Of a DNA stretch of 64,000 nucleotides, positions 24,914 through 33,482 are shown piece after piece (position 1 is the stretch's first letter; every line of letters starts with the position of its first letter). The notes under the pieces are model-generated. The model had not been told where the DNA came from. It searched no databases and was given only the letters and a program-made list of their open reading frames with translations. This DNA comes from CAZQFV01 sp964592645 (lineage in GTDB: Bacteria; Chloroflexota; Chloroflexia; DTKN01), in contig CAZQFV010000007.1 in the NCBI GenBank assembly GCA_964592645.1, positions 88,321-152,320 on the forward strand, in the 5' to 3' direction. The position numbers were made by a program, and so were the translations under genes.

Positions 24914-25762
24914 CTACGCCCGGCCCCAGCCCACCGCTTCCGGATCGGCCGCCCCACCCAACTCGGCGTAGGCGCTCTCGACGTTCAGGCGGTGCATGTC
25001 CTCGTTGCCCGGGTAGGGCAGCGTCTGATCGGCGCAGCGGGCCACGGTCTCCGCCAGGCTCAACCCCTGCGCGACCGCCGCGGCTACCTCGGCATGCAGT
25101 TCCGCCAGGTAGCGCCGGTCGTTGTCCAGGCGCGCCCGGATCTCGCCGAGGTCCAGGGTCGGCCGGCCGTGCCCGGGAATGAGCGCCCGGATCTCGTACC
25201 CCGCCAGCATCTCCAGGGTGCGCTCGTAGGTCCCCAGGGCGTCGCTGACAAAGGGAATCTCCACGTCGCTGAGCTTGTCCCCCGCCCACAGGGTGGCCGT
25301 CTGCGCCTCGTAGAGCACCAGCTCGTCGGCGGCGTGGCCCGGGGTATGTATCAAGCGGATGGGCAGCCCGCCAAGGTCCAAGAGCAACTCCGCGGCAAAG
25401 GTGATGGCCGGCCGCGGGATCTCGAACGGGCGCTCCCCGCCTACCCAGCCCTCGCGTGCCACCTGCGCCCGGATCGCCGGCCCATTTCGCTCCACCTCTG
25501 CCAGGTAGCGCTCCTGGGCCACGATCGGCGCCCCTATCTGCCCGGCCCCCACAATATGGTCGTGATGGCTGTGGGTGATGACCACGTAGCGCGGCACGGC
25601 CGCCTGCTCCACCACCAGCGCCCTGATCTGGGCGATTTCCTCCGCCAGGACGCCGGGGTCGATCAGGCAGGACTGGCCCTGGCGCACCCATACGCCCACG
25701 TTCATGCCATAGGCGACGCTCTGGGCCACCCATAGGTCGGCGGTCAGTTGGAAAAAGTCCAT
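24914..25762 (-). CDS. MBL-fold metallo-hydrolase
   Basis: A 282-residue metallo-beta-lactamase-fold hydrolase. The HSHHDH metal motif (THSHHDHIVG), a second-site His in 'HTPGHAADELVL', the bridging Asp in 'LWAGDKLSD' and the final His in 'IPGHGRP' are all present, so two zinc ions should bind. It resembles glyoxalase II/RNase Z-type cytoplasmic hydrolases, but the substrate cannot be named. The ATG at 25762 begins MDFFQL and follows GGAAGAC. An upstream extension of the frame is repeat-derived. Confidence 0.85.
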   Translation of the reverse strand: MDFFQLTADLWVAQSVAYGMNVGVWVRQGQSCLIDPGVLAEEIAQIRALVVEQAAVPRYVVITHSHHDHIVGAGQIGAPIVAQERYLAEVERNGPAIRAQVAREGWVGGERPFEIPRPAITFAAELLLDLGGLPIRLIHTPGHAADELVLYEAQTATLWAGDKLSDVEIPFVSDALGTYERTLEMLAGYEIRALIPGHGRPTLDLGEIRARLDNDRRYLAELHAEVAAAVAQGLSLAETVARCADQTLPYPGNEDMHRLNVESAYAELGGAADPEAVGWGRA

Positions 25763-25965
25763 TGCCGTGTCTTCCTTTCTTTCTCCCTTCGGTATGCCAC
25801 TCTTGCCGGCCCCACAACCTGTCCCAGATGGTCTGCGGAACAAGGGCTCGGATGGCGCTGTAGACCTCATCCGGCCCCGCGGCCCTGCTCGCGGCGGCCG
25901 AGGACGGCCCCTGCCGGGCGATATAGATTGCCGATCCCCGGAATCTGTCCAGAAACCATCTCGTA

Positions 25966-26038
25966 AACCAAAGGCCCAAAGACACCGAGGCCCTTTGGAT
26001 ATGCCTTTGCCGCTTTTCTGTGGGCCTCTGTCTTTGAC
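25966..26038. repeat. Dispersed 'CCTTTGTG' hairpin repeat, copy 2
   Basis: A diverged copy: AAACCAAAGGCCCAAAGAC and its counterpart GGGCCTCTGTCTTTGAC. It lies in the 292-bp space between the MBL gene and the permease gene. The adjacent 25770-25965 holds an open minus-strand frame of no recognised family. Confidence 0.5.
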
Positions 26039-26054
26039 AATTATGAGAGGGGTT

Positions 26055-27278
26055 CTATTCGTAGCGCAGGGCCTCGATCGGGTTCAGCGCCGCGGCGCGC
26101 ATCGCCGGGTAGATGCCAAAGAACAGCCCCACGGCGGCCGAGAACCCGGTCGCCAGGAGGACGACATCGGCGGTCAACGCCACCTGGATCTGCGGCTCCA
26201 GGCGCGTCACCACGGTCGCGCCGAGCATTCCCAGACCGATCCCCACCAGCCCGCCCAGCACGCTGAGCACCATCGCTTCCACCAGGAATTGCCAGAGGAT
26301 GTCGCGCCGCTTGGCCCCCACGGCCTTGCGGATGCCGATCTCGCGCGTCCGCTCGGTCACCGAGACCAGCATGATGTTCATGATCCCGATCCCTCCCACC
26401 AGCAGCGAGATGCCGGCGATGGCCCCCAGGAAGACCGTCAGCATGGCGATGATGGAGCTGGCGACACTCAGGATGTCGTTCTGGGTGATGATGGTAAAGT
26501 CGTTGTCCTGGTAGGTCAGGCGGTGTTGCTCCCGCAGGATCAGGGTGACCTGCTCGATGGCCCGGCTGATGCTGTCCTTGTCCACGGCCTGGATGTAGAA
26601 CACCGAAACGGGAAAATCGCCGCTGGTGGTGCGCGTGCCAAAGAGGCGCGCCGCGGCCGTCGTCAGCGGGATGTAGATATAGTTGTCGGCGGAGCCGAAG
26701 CTGGGGCCGCCCTCGGAGGCCATCACCCCGACGATGCGGAAGGGCACGCCGCGGATCTTGATGGTCTGTCCCAGCGGTTCGACATCGGGCAGGAGCGTGG
26801 AGACCACCTGCGATCCCACCACACAGACGCGGCTCAGGGTGTTCAGGTCGCTATCCTCGATGAACCGGCCGTTGGCTACGCTGACGTTGCGTACAAAGTC
26901 ATAGTTCGAGGTCGCCCCGATGATCGTGGCCGTGGCCTCGTTCTGGCCGTAGACTACGCCGGCGCTGCGCTGGATGACCGGGGCCACCGCCAGCACGTCC
27001 GGGGCCACCAAGGGGTCGCTCAGGGCCTTGGCCTCGCGATAGGTCAGCGGCTGGATCTTGCGTTCCTCGCCGCCAAAGGTGCCGGAGGTGACGATCAGCA
27101 GGTTGGCCCCGACGCCCTGGATCTGCTCCTCCACCGAGGCCTGCACCCCCTGGCCCAGCGACATCAGGGCAATCACCGCGCCGACGCCGATGATGATGCC
27201 CAGCATCGTCAGGGTGGCGCGCAGCTTGTTCGACGCCAGGGCGCGAAAGGCGATGCGCACGCTCTCGATGATGCTCAT
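26055..27278 (-). CDS. MacB-like ABC transporter permease
   Basis: A 407-residue permease of the MacB/FtsX family. An N-terminal helix ('ALASNKLRATLTMLGIIIGVGAVIALMSLG') is followed by a ~220-residue extracytoplasmic MacB-PCD domain, then three helices ending 'ALRYE', the standard end of the family. It forms the membrane part of a tripartite exporter with the ATPase (overlap at 27275-27278) and the HlyD/MacA-like protein upstream. In Gram-negative bacteria such systems export macrolides, peptides or lipids through the envelope. The cargo here is unknown. Confidence 0.9.
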   Translation of the reverse strand: MSIIESVRIAFRALASNKLRATLTMLGIIIGVGAVIALMSLGQGVQASVEEQIQGVGANLLIVTSGTFGGEERKIQPLTYREAKALSDPLVAPDVLAVAPVIQRSAGVVYGQNEATATIIGATSNYDFVRNVSVANGRFIEDSDLNTLSRVCVVGSQVVSTLLPDVEPLGQTIKIRGVPFRIVGVMASEGGPSFGSADNYIYIPLTTAAARLFGTRTTSGDFPVSVFYIQAVDKDSISRAIEQVTLILREQHRLTYQDNDFTIITQNDILSVASSIIAMLTVFLGAIAGISLLVGGIGIMNIMLVSVTERTREIGIRKAVGAKRRDILWQFLVEAMVLSVLGGLVGIGLGMLGATVVTRLEPQIQVALTADVVLLATGFSAAVGLFFGIYPAMRAAALNPIEALRYE

Positions 27279-28012
27279 AGCTCCTCCCGGACGACGGCCG
27301 GCCGCGCCTGGCGGGGCGCGGCAATGGTCTCTTCCCGCACGATACGCCCATCGTGGATGTGGACGATCCTGCGGGTGTGCTCGGCGATGTTGCGGTCGTG
27401 GGTGACAAAGATCACGGTGATGCCGCGGTCCCGGTTCAGCGCCTGGAAGATGGCCACGATCTCTTCTCCGGAGACGCTGTCCAGGTTGCCCGTGGGCTCG
27501 TCGGCCAGGATGATGGCCGGGTCGGTGATCAGGGCCCGGGCCACGGCCACCCGCTGCTGCTGCCCGCCGGAAAGCTCCTGGGTCTTGTGCCGCAGCCGGT
27601 CGCCCAGCCCCACCGACTGCAGCGCGGCGACCGCCCGCTTCCGGCGCTCGCCCACCCCTACACCGCTGTAGACCAGCGGCAGCTCCACATTTTGCAGCGC
27701 CGAGGTCCGCGCCAGCAGGTTAAAGGTCTGAAAGACAAAGCCGATCTTGCGGTTGCGCACCTCGGCCAGCTCGTTGTCACGCAGCGTGTCGATGCGCCGC
27801 CCGTCCAGGGTATAGGTGCCGCTCGTCGGCACGTCCAGGCAGCCCATCACGTTCATCAACGTGGACTTGCCCGATCCGGAGGGCCCCATGATGGCCAGCA
27901 TCTCCCCACGACGCACCTCCAGCGAGACACCGCGCAGGGCATGCACCTCCACCTCGCCCATCCGGTAGACCTTGGTTACATCCTCGACGCGAATAACGGT
28001 GTCCTCTGGCAT
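27275..28012 (-). CDS. MacB/LolD-type ABC ATPase
   Basis: A 245-residue ABC ATPase with Walker A GPSGSGKST, signature LSGGQQQRVAVARAL, Walker B 'IILADEPTGNLD' and the H-loop 'FVTHD'. The DEPTGNLD sequence and the 'GCLDVPTSG' segment place it in the MacB/LolD/FtsE group. The ATG at 28012 gives the usual family length; the frame runs further upstream into the neighbouring gene. It overlaps the permease gene by four bases. Confidence 0.92.
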   Translation of the reverse strand: MPEDTVIRVEDVTKVYRMGEVEVHALRGVSLEVRRGEMLAIMGPSGSGKSTLMNVMGCLDVPTSGTYTLDGRRIDTLRDNELAEVRNRKIGFVFQTFNLLARTSALQNVELPLVYSGVGVGERRKRAVAALQSVGLGDRLRHKTQELSGGQQQRVAVARALITDPAIILADEPTGNLDSVSGEEIVAIFQALNRDRGITVIFVTHDRNIAEHTRRIVHIHDGRIVREETIAAPRQARPAVVREEL

Positions 28013-28028
28013 GGCCCCTTTCCCCCAC

Positions 28029-29549
28029 CTACTGTCCCATCCGGCCGCCCGGGCGAAAGTTGCCAAAGATCTGCTGCAGTTGATTCTCCTGCACCACCCC
28101 GCGCACAAAGACCCGGTCCCCTTCTTGCAGGCCGGAGACGATCTGGACCACCGCCGGGTCGCTCATCCCCATCGTCACCTCGACGCTCTCCAGCGCGTCG
28201 CCGGGCCCGACCCGCTCGACATAGGCCTTGCCCCCGCTCAGCCGCACGGCCCGCCGCGGCACGAGCAGGACGTCGGACGCCTCGCGGGTGATGACACCGA
28301 CGTTGGCCGTCATTCCGGCGCGCACGGCAGCGTCGGCCACGGCGCCCACATCCACCCGCACCCGGTAGGTGATCACGCCGGCCGCCGTGCTGGGCGTCAG
28401 GGCCACCTCCCGCACTTGCGCCGTCAGGGTGAGGCCCGGCAAGGCATCCAGGGTGACACGGGCGCGCTGGCCCGCCTGGATGTTGGAGATGTCCACCTCG
28501 TCGACCTCGACGTCGATGTGGAAGCCCGCCGGGTCGATCAGCACCAGGATGGCGGTGGCCTGCGATACCTGGAGCGGCGCGTCGACCAGGACCTTGGCTA
28601 CGAGGCCGGCGAACGGCGCGCGCAGCGTGGCCTTCTCCAACTGGTTCTGGGCGATGGCCAGGCTGGCCCGGGCCTGTTCTACCTGGGCCTGGGCGGCGGC
28701 GATATCGGTCGGCACCGGGCCGGCCGTCAGCTTCTCCAGGTTGGCCTGGGCCGTGGAAACCTGCGAGCGGGCCGTGCGCAGCCCCTCCTCCTCCTGCCGC
28801 TTGGCCGCTTCATAGGACAGGCGGGCCTGCTCCATGGCCGCCTCGGCATTCTCTACCGCCCTGCGGGCCTTTTCCTCGTTGTCATAGTTGACATCCGGCA
28901 CATTCTCTTTGCCGATCTTGTCCTCCAACTTGCGGTTGTCCCAGTAGATATTCTCATAGGACTGCTGGGCGTCGCGCAGGGCGTTGGCCGCCTGGACCCA
29001 GGAGAGCCGCGCCCGTTCGGTCGCCGCGGCCAGGGCCACCTGCTGCTGCTGCAGGTTGGCATAGGCCTGGTTCAGCGTGTTCTGGGTGACGGTGATGTCC
29101 TCGGGTCGGGCGCCGGCCAGGAGCTTGTCCAGGTTGGCCTCGGCCACGGCGACCGCGGCCTGCGACTGGGCCAACTGCAGCTCCAGGTCCGTGGTGTCCA
29201 GGACGGCCAGTACCTGGCCGCGCTCCACCCGGTCGCCCGTCCGGACGCGGATCTCCTGGAGCGTCCCGGCAATGGCAAAGGTTGCATTGACCTGGGCGGC
29301 CGGGGCCAGGTTGCCGGTGGCCTCCACCACCTCGGCCACGTCGCCGCGCACGACGGTATAGATCTCGCCCCCGGCCAGCGGGTCTACCGGGGCCGGGAAA
29401 AGGGTCGACCGCAGGAGGAAGGCCGCCACGGCGCCGATCAACAGGAGAGCGATAAACCAGTCCAGGATGCGCTTCTTGGTCACAACCCGCAGCACGATCA
29501 GCACCACCAGCGCCACGGCCGCCCCGGCCACAACGTACAACGGACGCAT
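28029..29549 (-). CDS. HlyD/MacA-like periplasmic adaptor
   Basis: A 506-residue membrane-fusion protein. Two N-terminal hydrophobic stretches (~5-20 and ~30-47) anchor it. A lipoyl half ('GTLQEIRVRTGDRVERGQVLAVLDTTDLELQL') precedes a long coiled-coil hairpin (~130-290, many Ala/Gln/Glu heptads), the second lipoyl half ('LRAPFAGLVAKVLVDAPLQV') and beta-barrel domains. It is first in an operon with the ABC ATPase and permease. Unusually for MacA, the predicted N-terminal region has two helices. Confidence 0.88.
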   Translation of the reverse strand: MRPLYVVAGAAVALVVLIVLRVVTKKRILDWFIALLLIGAVAAFLLRSTLFPAPVDPLAGGEIYTVVRGDVAEVVEATGNLAPAAQVNATFAIAGTLQEIRVRTGDRVERGQVLAVLDTTDLELQLAQSQAAVAVAEANLDKLLAGARPEDITVTQNTLNQAYANLQQQQVALAAATERARLSWVQAANALRDAQQSYENIYWDNRKLEDKIGKENVPDVNYDNEEKARRAVENAEAAMEQARLSYEAAKRQEEEGLRTARSQVSTAQANLEKLTAGPVPTDIAAAQAQVEQARASLAIAQNQLEKATLRAPFAGLVAKVLVDAPLQVSQATAILVLIDPAGFHIDVEVDEVDISNIQAGQRARVTLDALPGLTLTAQVREVALTPSTAAGVITYRVRVDVGAVADAAVRAGMTANVGVITREASDVLLVPRRAVRLSGGKAYVERVGPGDALESVEVTMGMSDPAVVQIVSGLQEGDRVFVRGVVQENQLQQIFGNFRPGGRMGQ

Positions 29550-29602
29550 TCAATCCTCCTCGCCAGTCATTTCTTTCTTGTGCTTTATATTTTGCGATGC
29601 GA

Positions 29603-29631
29603 ATTATATCACCGGGGCCGGTAGTTGTCAA
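29603..29631 (-). promoter_or_regulatory. Perfect consensus promoter of the MacAB-like operon
   Basis: TTGACA (29631-29626), 17 bp, TATAAT (29608-29603) on the minus strand. Both hexamers are exact matches to the sigma-70 consensus. Confidence 0.85.
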
Positions 29632-29638
29632 CCGTGGC

Positions 29639-29666
29639 TTGACACCTTCCGTCGCCGCGGTACAAT
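29639..29666 (+). promoter_or_regulatory. Divergent promoter of the SAM hydroxide adenosyltransferase
   Basis: TTGACA (29639-29644), 16 bp, TACAAT (29661-29666). Its -35 box starts only seven bases from that of the opposite promoter, so polymerases would compete. Confidence 0.8.
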
Positions 29667-29692
29667 GGCAGCAAGCCTTGGGAGGTGACACC

Positions 29693-30505
29693 ATGCAACG
29701 TTCGGGCATCGTCACGCTGCTCACCGATTTCGGGCGGGGCGACGTCTACGCCGGCCTGCTTCACGGCGTCATCCTGGGCATCGTTCCACACCTGCGGGTC
29801 GTGGACCTGACCCACGATGTCGCGCCCCAGGCCGTCCTCGAGGCGGCCTTTCTGCTGGAAAGCGCCTACCGCTACTTCCCGCCGGGCACCGTCCACCTGG
29901 CGGTGGTCGACCCCGGGGTCGGCACGGCGCGCCCCCTCATCGCCATGGAGGCCGGCCCGGCCTTCTTTGTCGCCCCGGACAACGGCCTGCTCACCGTCGT
30001 CTGGCAGGGGCTGGGCGACGGTGAGCGGACGGCGGCGCGCATCGTCGAGCTGACCGAGCCCGGCTTCTGGCTTCCCCAGGTCAGCAGCACCTTTCACGGG
30101 CGCGACATCCTGGCCCCGGTGGCGGCGCACCTGGCGGCGGGCCGGCCCCTGGAGGAGGTCGGCCGGCCGCGGCAGGGCCTGATGCTCCTCCCGGAAGCCC
30201 AGCCCACGATAGCCCCCAACGGCACCGTCCAGGGGCGCATCGTGCATGTCGACCGCTTCGGCAACTGCGGCACCAATATCCCGGCGGGGAGCCTGGGGAG
30301 CGCGTCGGTCGTCACGGCCGGCGGCCATCCCGTGGGCTGGCTGCGGCGCACCTACGCCGATGTCGCCCCGGGGCAGCCGCTGGCCCTGGCCGGCAGCGAC
30401 GGCCGGCTGGAGATCGCCGTGCGCGAGGGCAGCGCGGCCGAAGCGCTGGGACTGCGCGTCGGCGATCCCGTCGGGGTGCGGACCTTGCCCAACACCGACC
30501 GTTAG
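29693..30505 (+). CDS. SAM hydroxide adenosyltransferase (DUF62)
   Basis: A 270-residue member of the DUF62 family, which hydrolyses S-adenosylmethionine to adenosine and methionine. Motifs are complete: 'TLLTDFGRGDVYAGLLHGV', 'DLTHDV', 'VVDPGVGTARP', 'APDNGLL', 'STFHGRDILAPVAAHLAAG' and the C-terminal 'VDRFGNCGTNI'. It lacks the 23-residue loop of the fluorinase, so a water-using enzyme is expected. The ATG at 29693 follows GGAGGTGACACC. Confidence 0.9.
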   Translation: MQRSGIVTLLTDFGRGDVYAGLLHGVILGIVPHLRVVDLTHDVAPQAVLEAAFLLESAYRYFPPGTVHLAVVDPGVGTARPLIAMEAGPAFFVAPDNGLLTVVWQGLGDGERTAARIVELTEPGFWLPQVSSTFHGRDILAPVAAHLAAGRPLEEVGRPRQGLMLLPEAQPTIAPNGTVQGRIVHVDRFGNCGTNIPAGSLGSASVVTAGGHPVGWLRRTYADVAPGQPLALAGSDGRLEIAVREGSAAEALGLRVGDPVGVRTLPNTDR

Positions 30506-30560
30506 GAGGATCTCCAGGCCAGCGAGCTGCCCTCGAGGCATCGTGAACCAAGGCACAATG

Positions 30561-30588
30561 TTGCAAAAATCGCCGGACGGCGTATAAT
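30561..30588 (+). promoter_or_regulatory. Promoter for the FmdB-like gene
   Basis: TTGCAA (30561-30566), 16 bp, TATAAT (30583-30588), 54 bp before the start codon. Confidence 0.7.
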
Positions 30589-30641
30589 ATGGTGTTGCGT
30601 TTGCTGTCCGATTCGACTTTTTGGGTGGAGGACTACCGGGT

Positions 30642-30944
30642 ATGCCGACGTATGTCTACCGTTGCCGGAGTTGCCAACGGGACATCGAAGTTGTGCAGCG
30701 GTTCGGCGAAGCGCCGTTGACCACTTGCTCCCACTGCGGGGGCCTGCTGCAGCGACTGCTGTTCCCCCCGGCCATTATCTTCAAGGGGTCGGGGTGGTAC
30801 GCCACCGATCACAAGTCTCCCTCGGGGGGCAACGGCGCCAAATCGGGGACCCCGCCGGCCGACAAGAGAGAGGCGGCGCCCGACAGCGAAAAGGCCGAGG
30901 AACCGGCCGTCGCCAAGAAGCCCACCGCCGCGGACGAGGTGTAG
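30642..30944 (+). CDS. FmdB-like zinc-ribbon protein
   Basis: A 100-residue protein. Residues 1-45 form the FmdB-type putative regulatory domain: MPTYVYRCRSCQRDIEVVQ and 'CSHCGGLLQRLLFPPAIIFKGSGWYATD', with two CxxC pairs for zinc. The C-terminal half is a disordered Lys/Ala/Pro/Glu-rich tail. Proteins of this family are widespread; FmdB was linked to formamidase/amidase genes, but the general function is unknown. GGTGGAGGAC lies upstream of the ATG. Confidence 0.88.
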   Translation: MPTYVYRCRSCQRDIEVVQRFGEAPLTTCSHCGGLLQRLLFPPAIIFKGSGWYATDHKSPSGGNGAKSGTPPADKREAAPDSEKAEEPAVAKKPTAADEV

Positions 30945-31070
30945 CCGTGGACAACCGATTCGGTTTCTCTTTCCCCTCAGGTCCGCCGGCCCTGTTGCGG
31001 TCCCCTGTGCCACGCTACGCCAGGCCGCTCACCCCACCGATGCGGCTCTTCCCAACCTGCCTGTGTCCAG

Positions 31071-31112
31071 GGGGACATCGGGCCTGACCTTGCCGTCCAG
31101 GTCGATGTCCCC
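31071..31112. repeat. Inverted repeat in the cysS leader
   Basis: GGGGACATCG (31071-31080) and CGATGTCCCC (31103-31112), a perfect 10-bp stem with a 22-base loop, about 80 bases before cysS. No T-box sequence (AGGGTGG-like) is present. It may affect mRNA stability. Confidence 0.5.
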
Positions 31113-31193
31113 GCTTTGTCCCCGCGACCGTTCGGTCTCCAGGCAGGAGGAGCCTGCGCCAGGTTCCCCGGAAATCAAGTGTGGAGGAGCGCC

Positions 31194-32675
31194 ATGGCAC
31201 TGAAAATCTACAACGACCTGACCCGGCAGCGTGACGAGTTTGTCCCCTTGCACGAAGGCTGGGTGGGCATGTATGTCTGCGGTCCGACCGTCTACGACCA
31301 TCCGCATATCGGCCATGCCAAGAGCTATGTGTCGTTCGATGTGATCGTGCGCTACTTGCGCTACAGCGGCTACCGCGTCCGCTATGTCCAGAACATCACC
31401 GATGTCGGCCACCTGACCGACGACGCCGACCAGGGCGAGGACAAGATCGTGCGCCGCGCGGCCCGCGAGCGCCTGGAGCCGATGGAGCTGGTGGAGATCT
31501 ATACCCGCTCCTACTTCGACGACATGGACGCCCTGCGCGTGCTGCGGCCGGACATCTCCCCACGGGCCAGCGGCCACATCCCCGAGCAGGTCGAGATGGT
31601 CAAGAAGCTTTTGGAAAAAGGCCACGCCTACGAGGTCAACGGCTCGGTCTACTTCTCCGTGCCCTCTTTCCCGGCTTACGGCAAGCTCTCCGGGCGGCGG
31701 ATCGAGGAGGTCACCGAGGCGGTGCGTCTCGAGGCCAATCCCGACAAGCGCCACCCGGCCGACTTTGCCCTCTGGAAGCGGGCCGAGCCCGGGCACATCC
31801 TGCGCTGGCCCAGCCCCTGGGGCTGGGGCTTTCCCGGCTGGCACCTGGAGTGCTCGGCCATGGCGATGCGCTACATCGGTGAGACGGTGGACATCCACGG
31901 CGGCGGCCTGGACAACATCTTTCCGCACCACGAGAGCGAGATTGCCCAGTCTGAAGCGGCGAACGGCGTGCAGTTTGTACGCTACTGGATGCACAACAAC
32001 ATGGTCACGGTGGACGGCACGCGCATGGGCAAGTCGCTGGGCAACTTTATCACCCTCAAGCAGGCCTTCCGCGGCGAACACCCGCGCCTCTCGCAGTCCT
32101 ACTCGCCATTGGCGATGCGCTTCTTTGTCCTCTCCAGCCACTACCGCAGCCCGCTGGATTTTACAGACGAGGGCCTCGCCTCTGCCGAGCGCGGCCTGGC
32201 CCGGCTGCACGACGCCGTCCGGCGCTTGCGCGAGCGCCTGGTCCACGCGCCGGAGGGCGAGATCGACCCCGAGGTCGCCGGGCAGTTGGCGGCGCTCAAG
32301 GCCCGTTTCCTGGCGGCTATGGACGAGGATTTCAACACGCCCGTGGCCCTCTCCGTGCTGTTCGACGCCACCCGCGAGAGCAACGCCCGCGCCGAGGCCG
32401 GGACGGCTGCCCGCGGCACCCTGTTGGCCTACGACGCTTTCTACCGCGAGCTGGGCGACGCCGTGCTTGGGCTGATCCCCGACGACCTGGGCGGGACCGG
32501 GGCCGGCGCCGCCGGCCTGACCGACGACCTGATGCGCCTGCTGCTGGCCCTGCGGGCCGATTTCCGGGCGAAGAAGGAGTGGGCGCGCTCCGACGCCATC
32601 CGCAACGAGCTGGCCGCTCTGGGGGTCGTCCTCGAAGACGGGGCCGAGGGGACGCGATGGCGCCTGAACCGTTAG
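31194..32675 (+). CDS. cysS: Cysteinyl-tRNA synthetase
   Basis: A 493-residue class I synthetase that charges tRNA(Cys). The zinc- and ATP-binding motifs are present: 'MYVCGPTVYDHPHIGHAKS' (HIGH motif), 'GWHLECSAMAM' and 'HHESEIAQSEA' (zinc ligands), and 'MGKSLGNFITL' as the KMSKS variant. The C-terminal anticodon region ends 'GVVLEDGAEGTRWRLNR'. GGAGGAGC lies before the ATG. Its last 19 bases overlap rlmB, a common neighbour. Confidence 0.97.
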   Translation: MALKIYNDLTRQRDEFVPLHEGWVGMYVCGPTVYDHPHIGHAKSYVSFDVIVRYLRYSGYRVRYVQNITDVGHLTDDADQGEDKIVRRAARERLEPMELVEIYTRSYFDDMDALRVLRPDISPRASGHIPEQVEMVKKLLEKGHAYEVNGSVYFSVPSFPAYGKLSGRRIEEVTEAVRLEANPDKRHPADFALWKRAEPGHILRWPSPWGWGFPGWHLECSAMAMRYIGETVDIHGGGLDNIFPHHESEIAQSEAANGVQFVRYWMHNNMVTVDGTRMGKSLGNFITLKQAFRGEHPRLSQSYSPLAMRFFVLSSHYRSPLDFTDEGLASAERGLARLHDAVRRLRERLVHAPEGEIDPEVAGQLAALKARFLAAMDEDFNTPVALSVLFDATRESNARAEAGTAARGTLLAYDAFYRELGDAVLGLIPDDLGGTGAGAAGLTDDLMRLLLALRADFRAKKEWARSDAIRNELAALGVVLEDGAEGTRWRLNR

Positions 32676-33478
32676 AGCTGTTGTTCGGGACGAACGCCGT
32701 GCGCGAGGCCCTGCGGGCCGGCCGGCGCAACTGCCGCCGCCTGCTCCTGGCGGCCGGCCAACATGCCGATCTCCTGCTGGAAGAGATCACCCGCCTGGCC
32801 CACGAGCGGCGCTGTCCCGTGGAGACGCGCCCCCGCGAGGACCTGGGGCAGTTGGTCCGCTCCCGGGAACACCAGGGGGTCGTGTTGGAGGCTACGCCCT
32901 ATCCCTACAGCGCTTTGGCCGAGATCGCCGCCGCCGCCGGCCAGGCCGGCCCGGCGGCGCTGGTCCTGCTGCTCGATAGGCTGCAGGACCCCCAGAACGT
33001 GGGCACGCTGCTGCGCACCGCCGAGGCCGCCGGCGTGCAGGGGGTGGTCCTGCCGGAGCGCGATGCTGTGGCGATCACCCCGGCGGTGGTGCGGGCCTCG
33101 GCGGGGGCCTGCGAGCACCTGCGCATCGCCCGGGTGGGCAACCTGGTGCCGGCCATGGCGGCGTTGCAAGAGGCCGGCCTCTGGGTATTGGGGCTGGAGG
33201 AAGACCCCACCGCCAGCCCCTACACGGCGGTCGATTGGCGGCGCTCACTAGCGATCGTCGTGGGCAGCGAGGGCTTTGGCCTGCGGCGGCTGGTGCGCGA
33301 GCGCTGCGATGGGCTGGTGCGCCTGCCGATGCACGGGCGCATCGGTTCGCTGAACGCCGCCGTGGCCGGGTCGGTGGTGCTCTACGAGATCCTGCGCCAG
33401 CGCGGGGCCCGCGAAGAGCAACTGGCCGTCCCGCCTGAGCAGCCCCGCAAGCAGCGTTCAGCAGCCGGAGGAGGGTGA
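32657..33478 (+). CDS. rlmB: 23S rRNA 2'-O-ribose methyltransferase RlmB-like (SPOUT)
   Basis: A 273-residue TrmH/RlmB-type methyltransferase. The N-terminal ~75 residues are an L30e-like RNA-binding domain ('LLFGTNAVREALRAGR'). The knotted SAM domain has the three conserved blocks 'LLDRLQDPQNVGTLLRTAEAAGV', 'IVVGSEGFGLRRLVRERCD' and 'RLPMHGRIGSLNAAVAGSVVLYE'. The substrate is probably G2251 of 23S rRNA, as for RlmB, but another 2'-O target is possible. It is translated from within the cysS 3' end. Confidence 0.9.
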   Translation: MAPEPLELLFGTNAVREALRAGRRNCRRLLLAAGQHADLLLEEITRLAHERRCPVETRPREDLGQLVRSREHQGVVLEATPYPYSALAEIAAAAGQAGPAALVLLLDRLQDPQNVGTLLRTAEAAGVQGVVLPERDAVAITPAVVRASAGACEHLRIARVGNLVPAMAALQEAGLWVLGLEEDPTASPYTAVDWRRSLAIVVGSEGFGLRRLVRERCDGLVRLPMHGRIGSLNAAVAGSVVLYEILRQRGAREEQLAVPPEQPRKQRSAAGGG

Positions 33479-33482
33479 TCCG

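Noticed and set aside
24660..25985. A 441-codon minus-strand frame covering the MBL gene
   Set aside because: It reads Gly/Arg/Pro-rich sequence across the hydrolase in a wrong frame; the metal-binding motifs are in the frame ending at 24914.
30945..31193. T-box leader for cysS
   Set aside because: No AGGGTGGNACCGCG-like T-box sequence and no specifier-loop pattern; only a simple hairpin is present.
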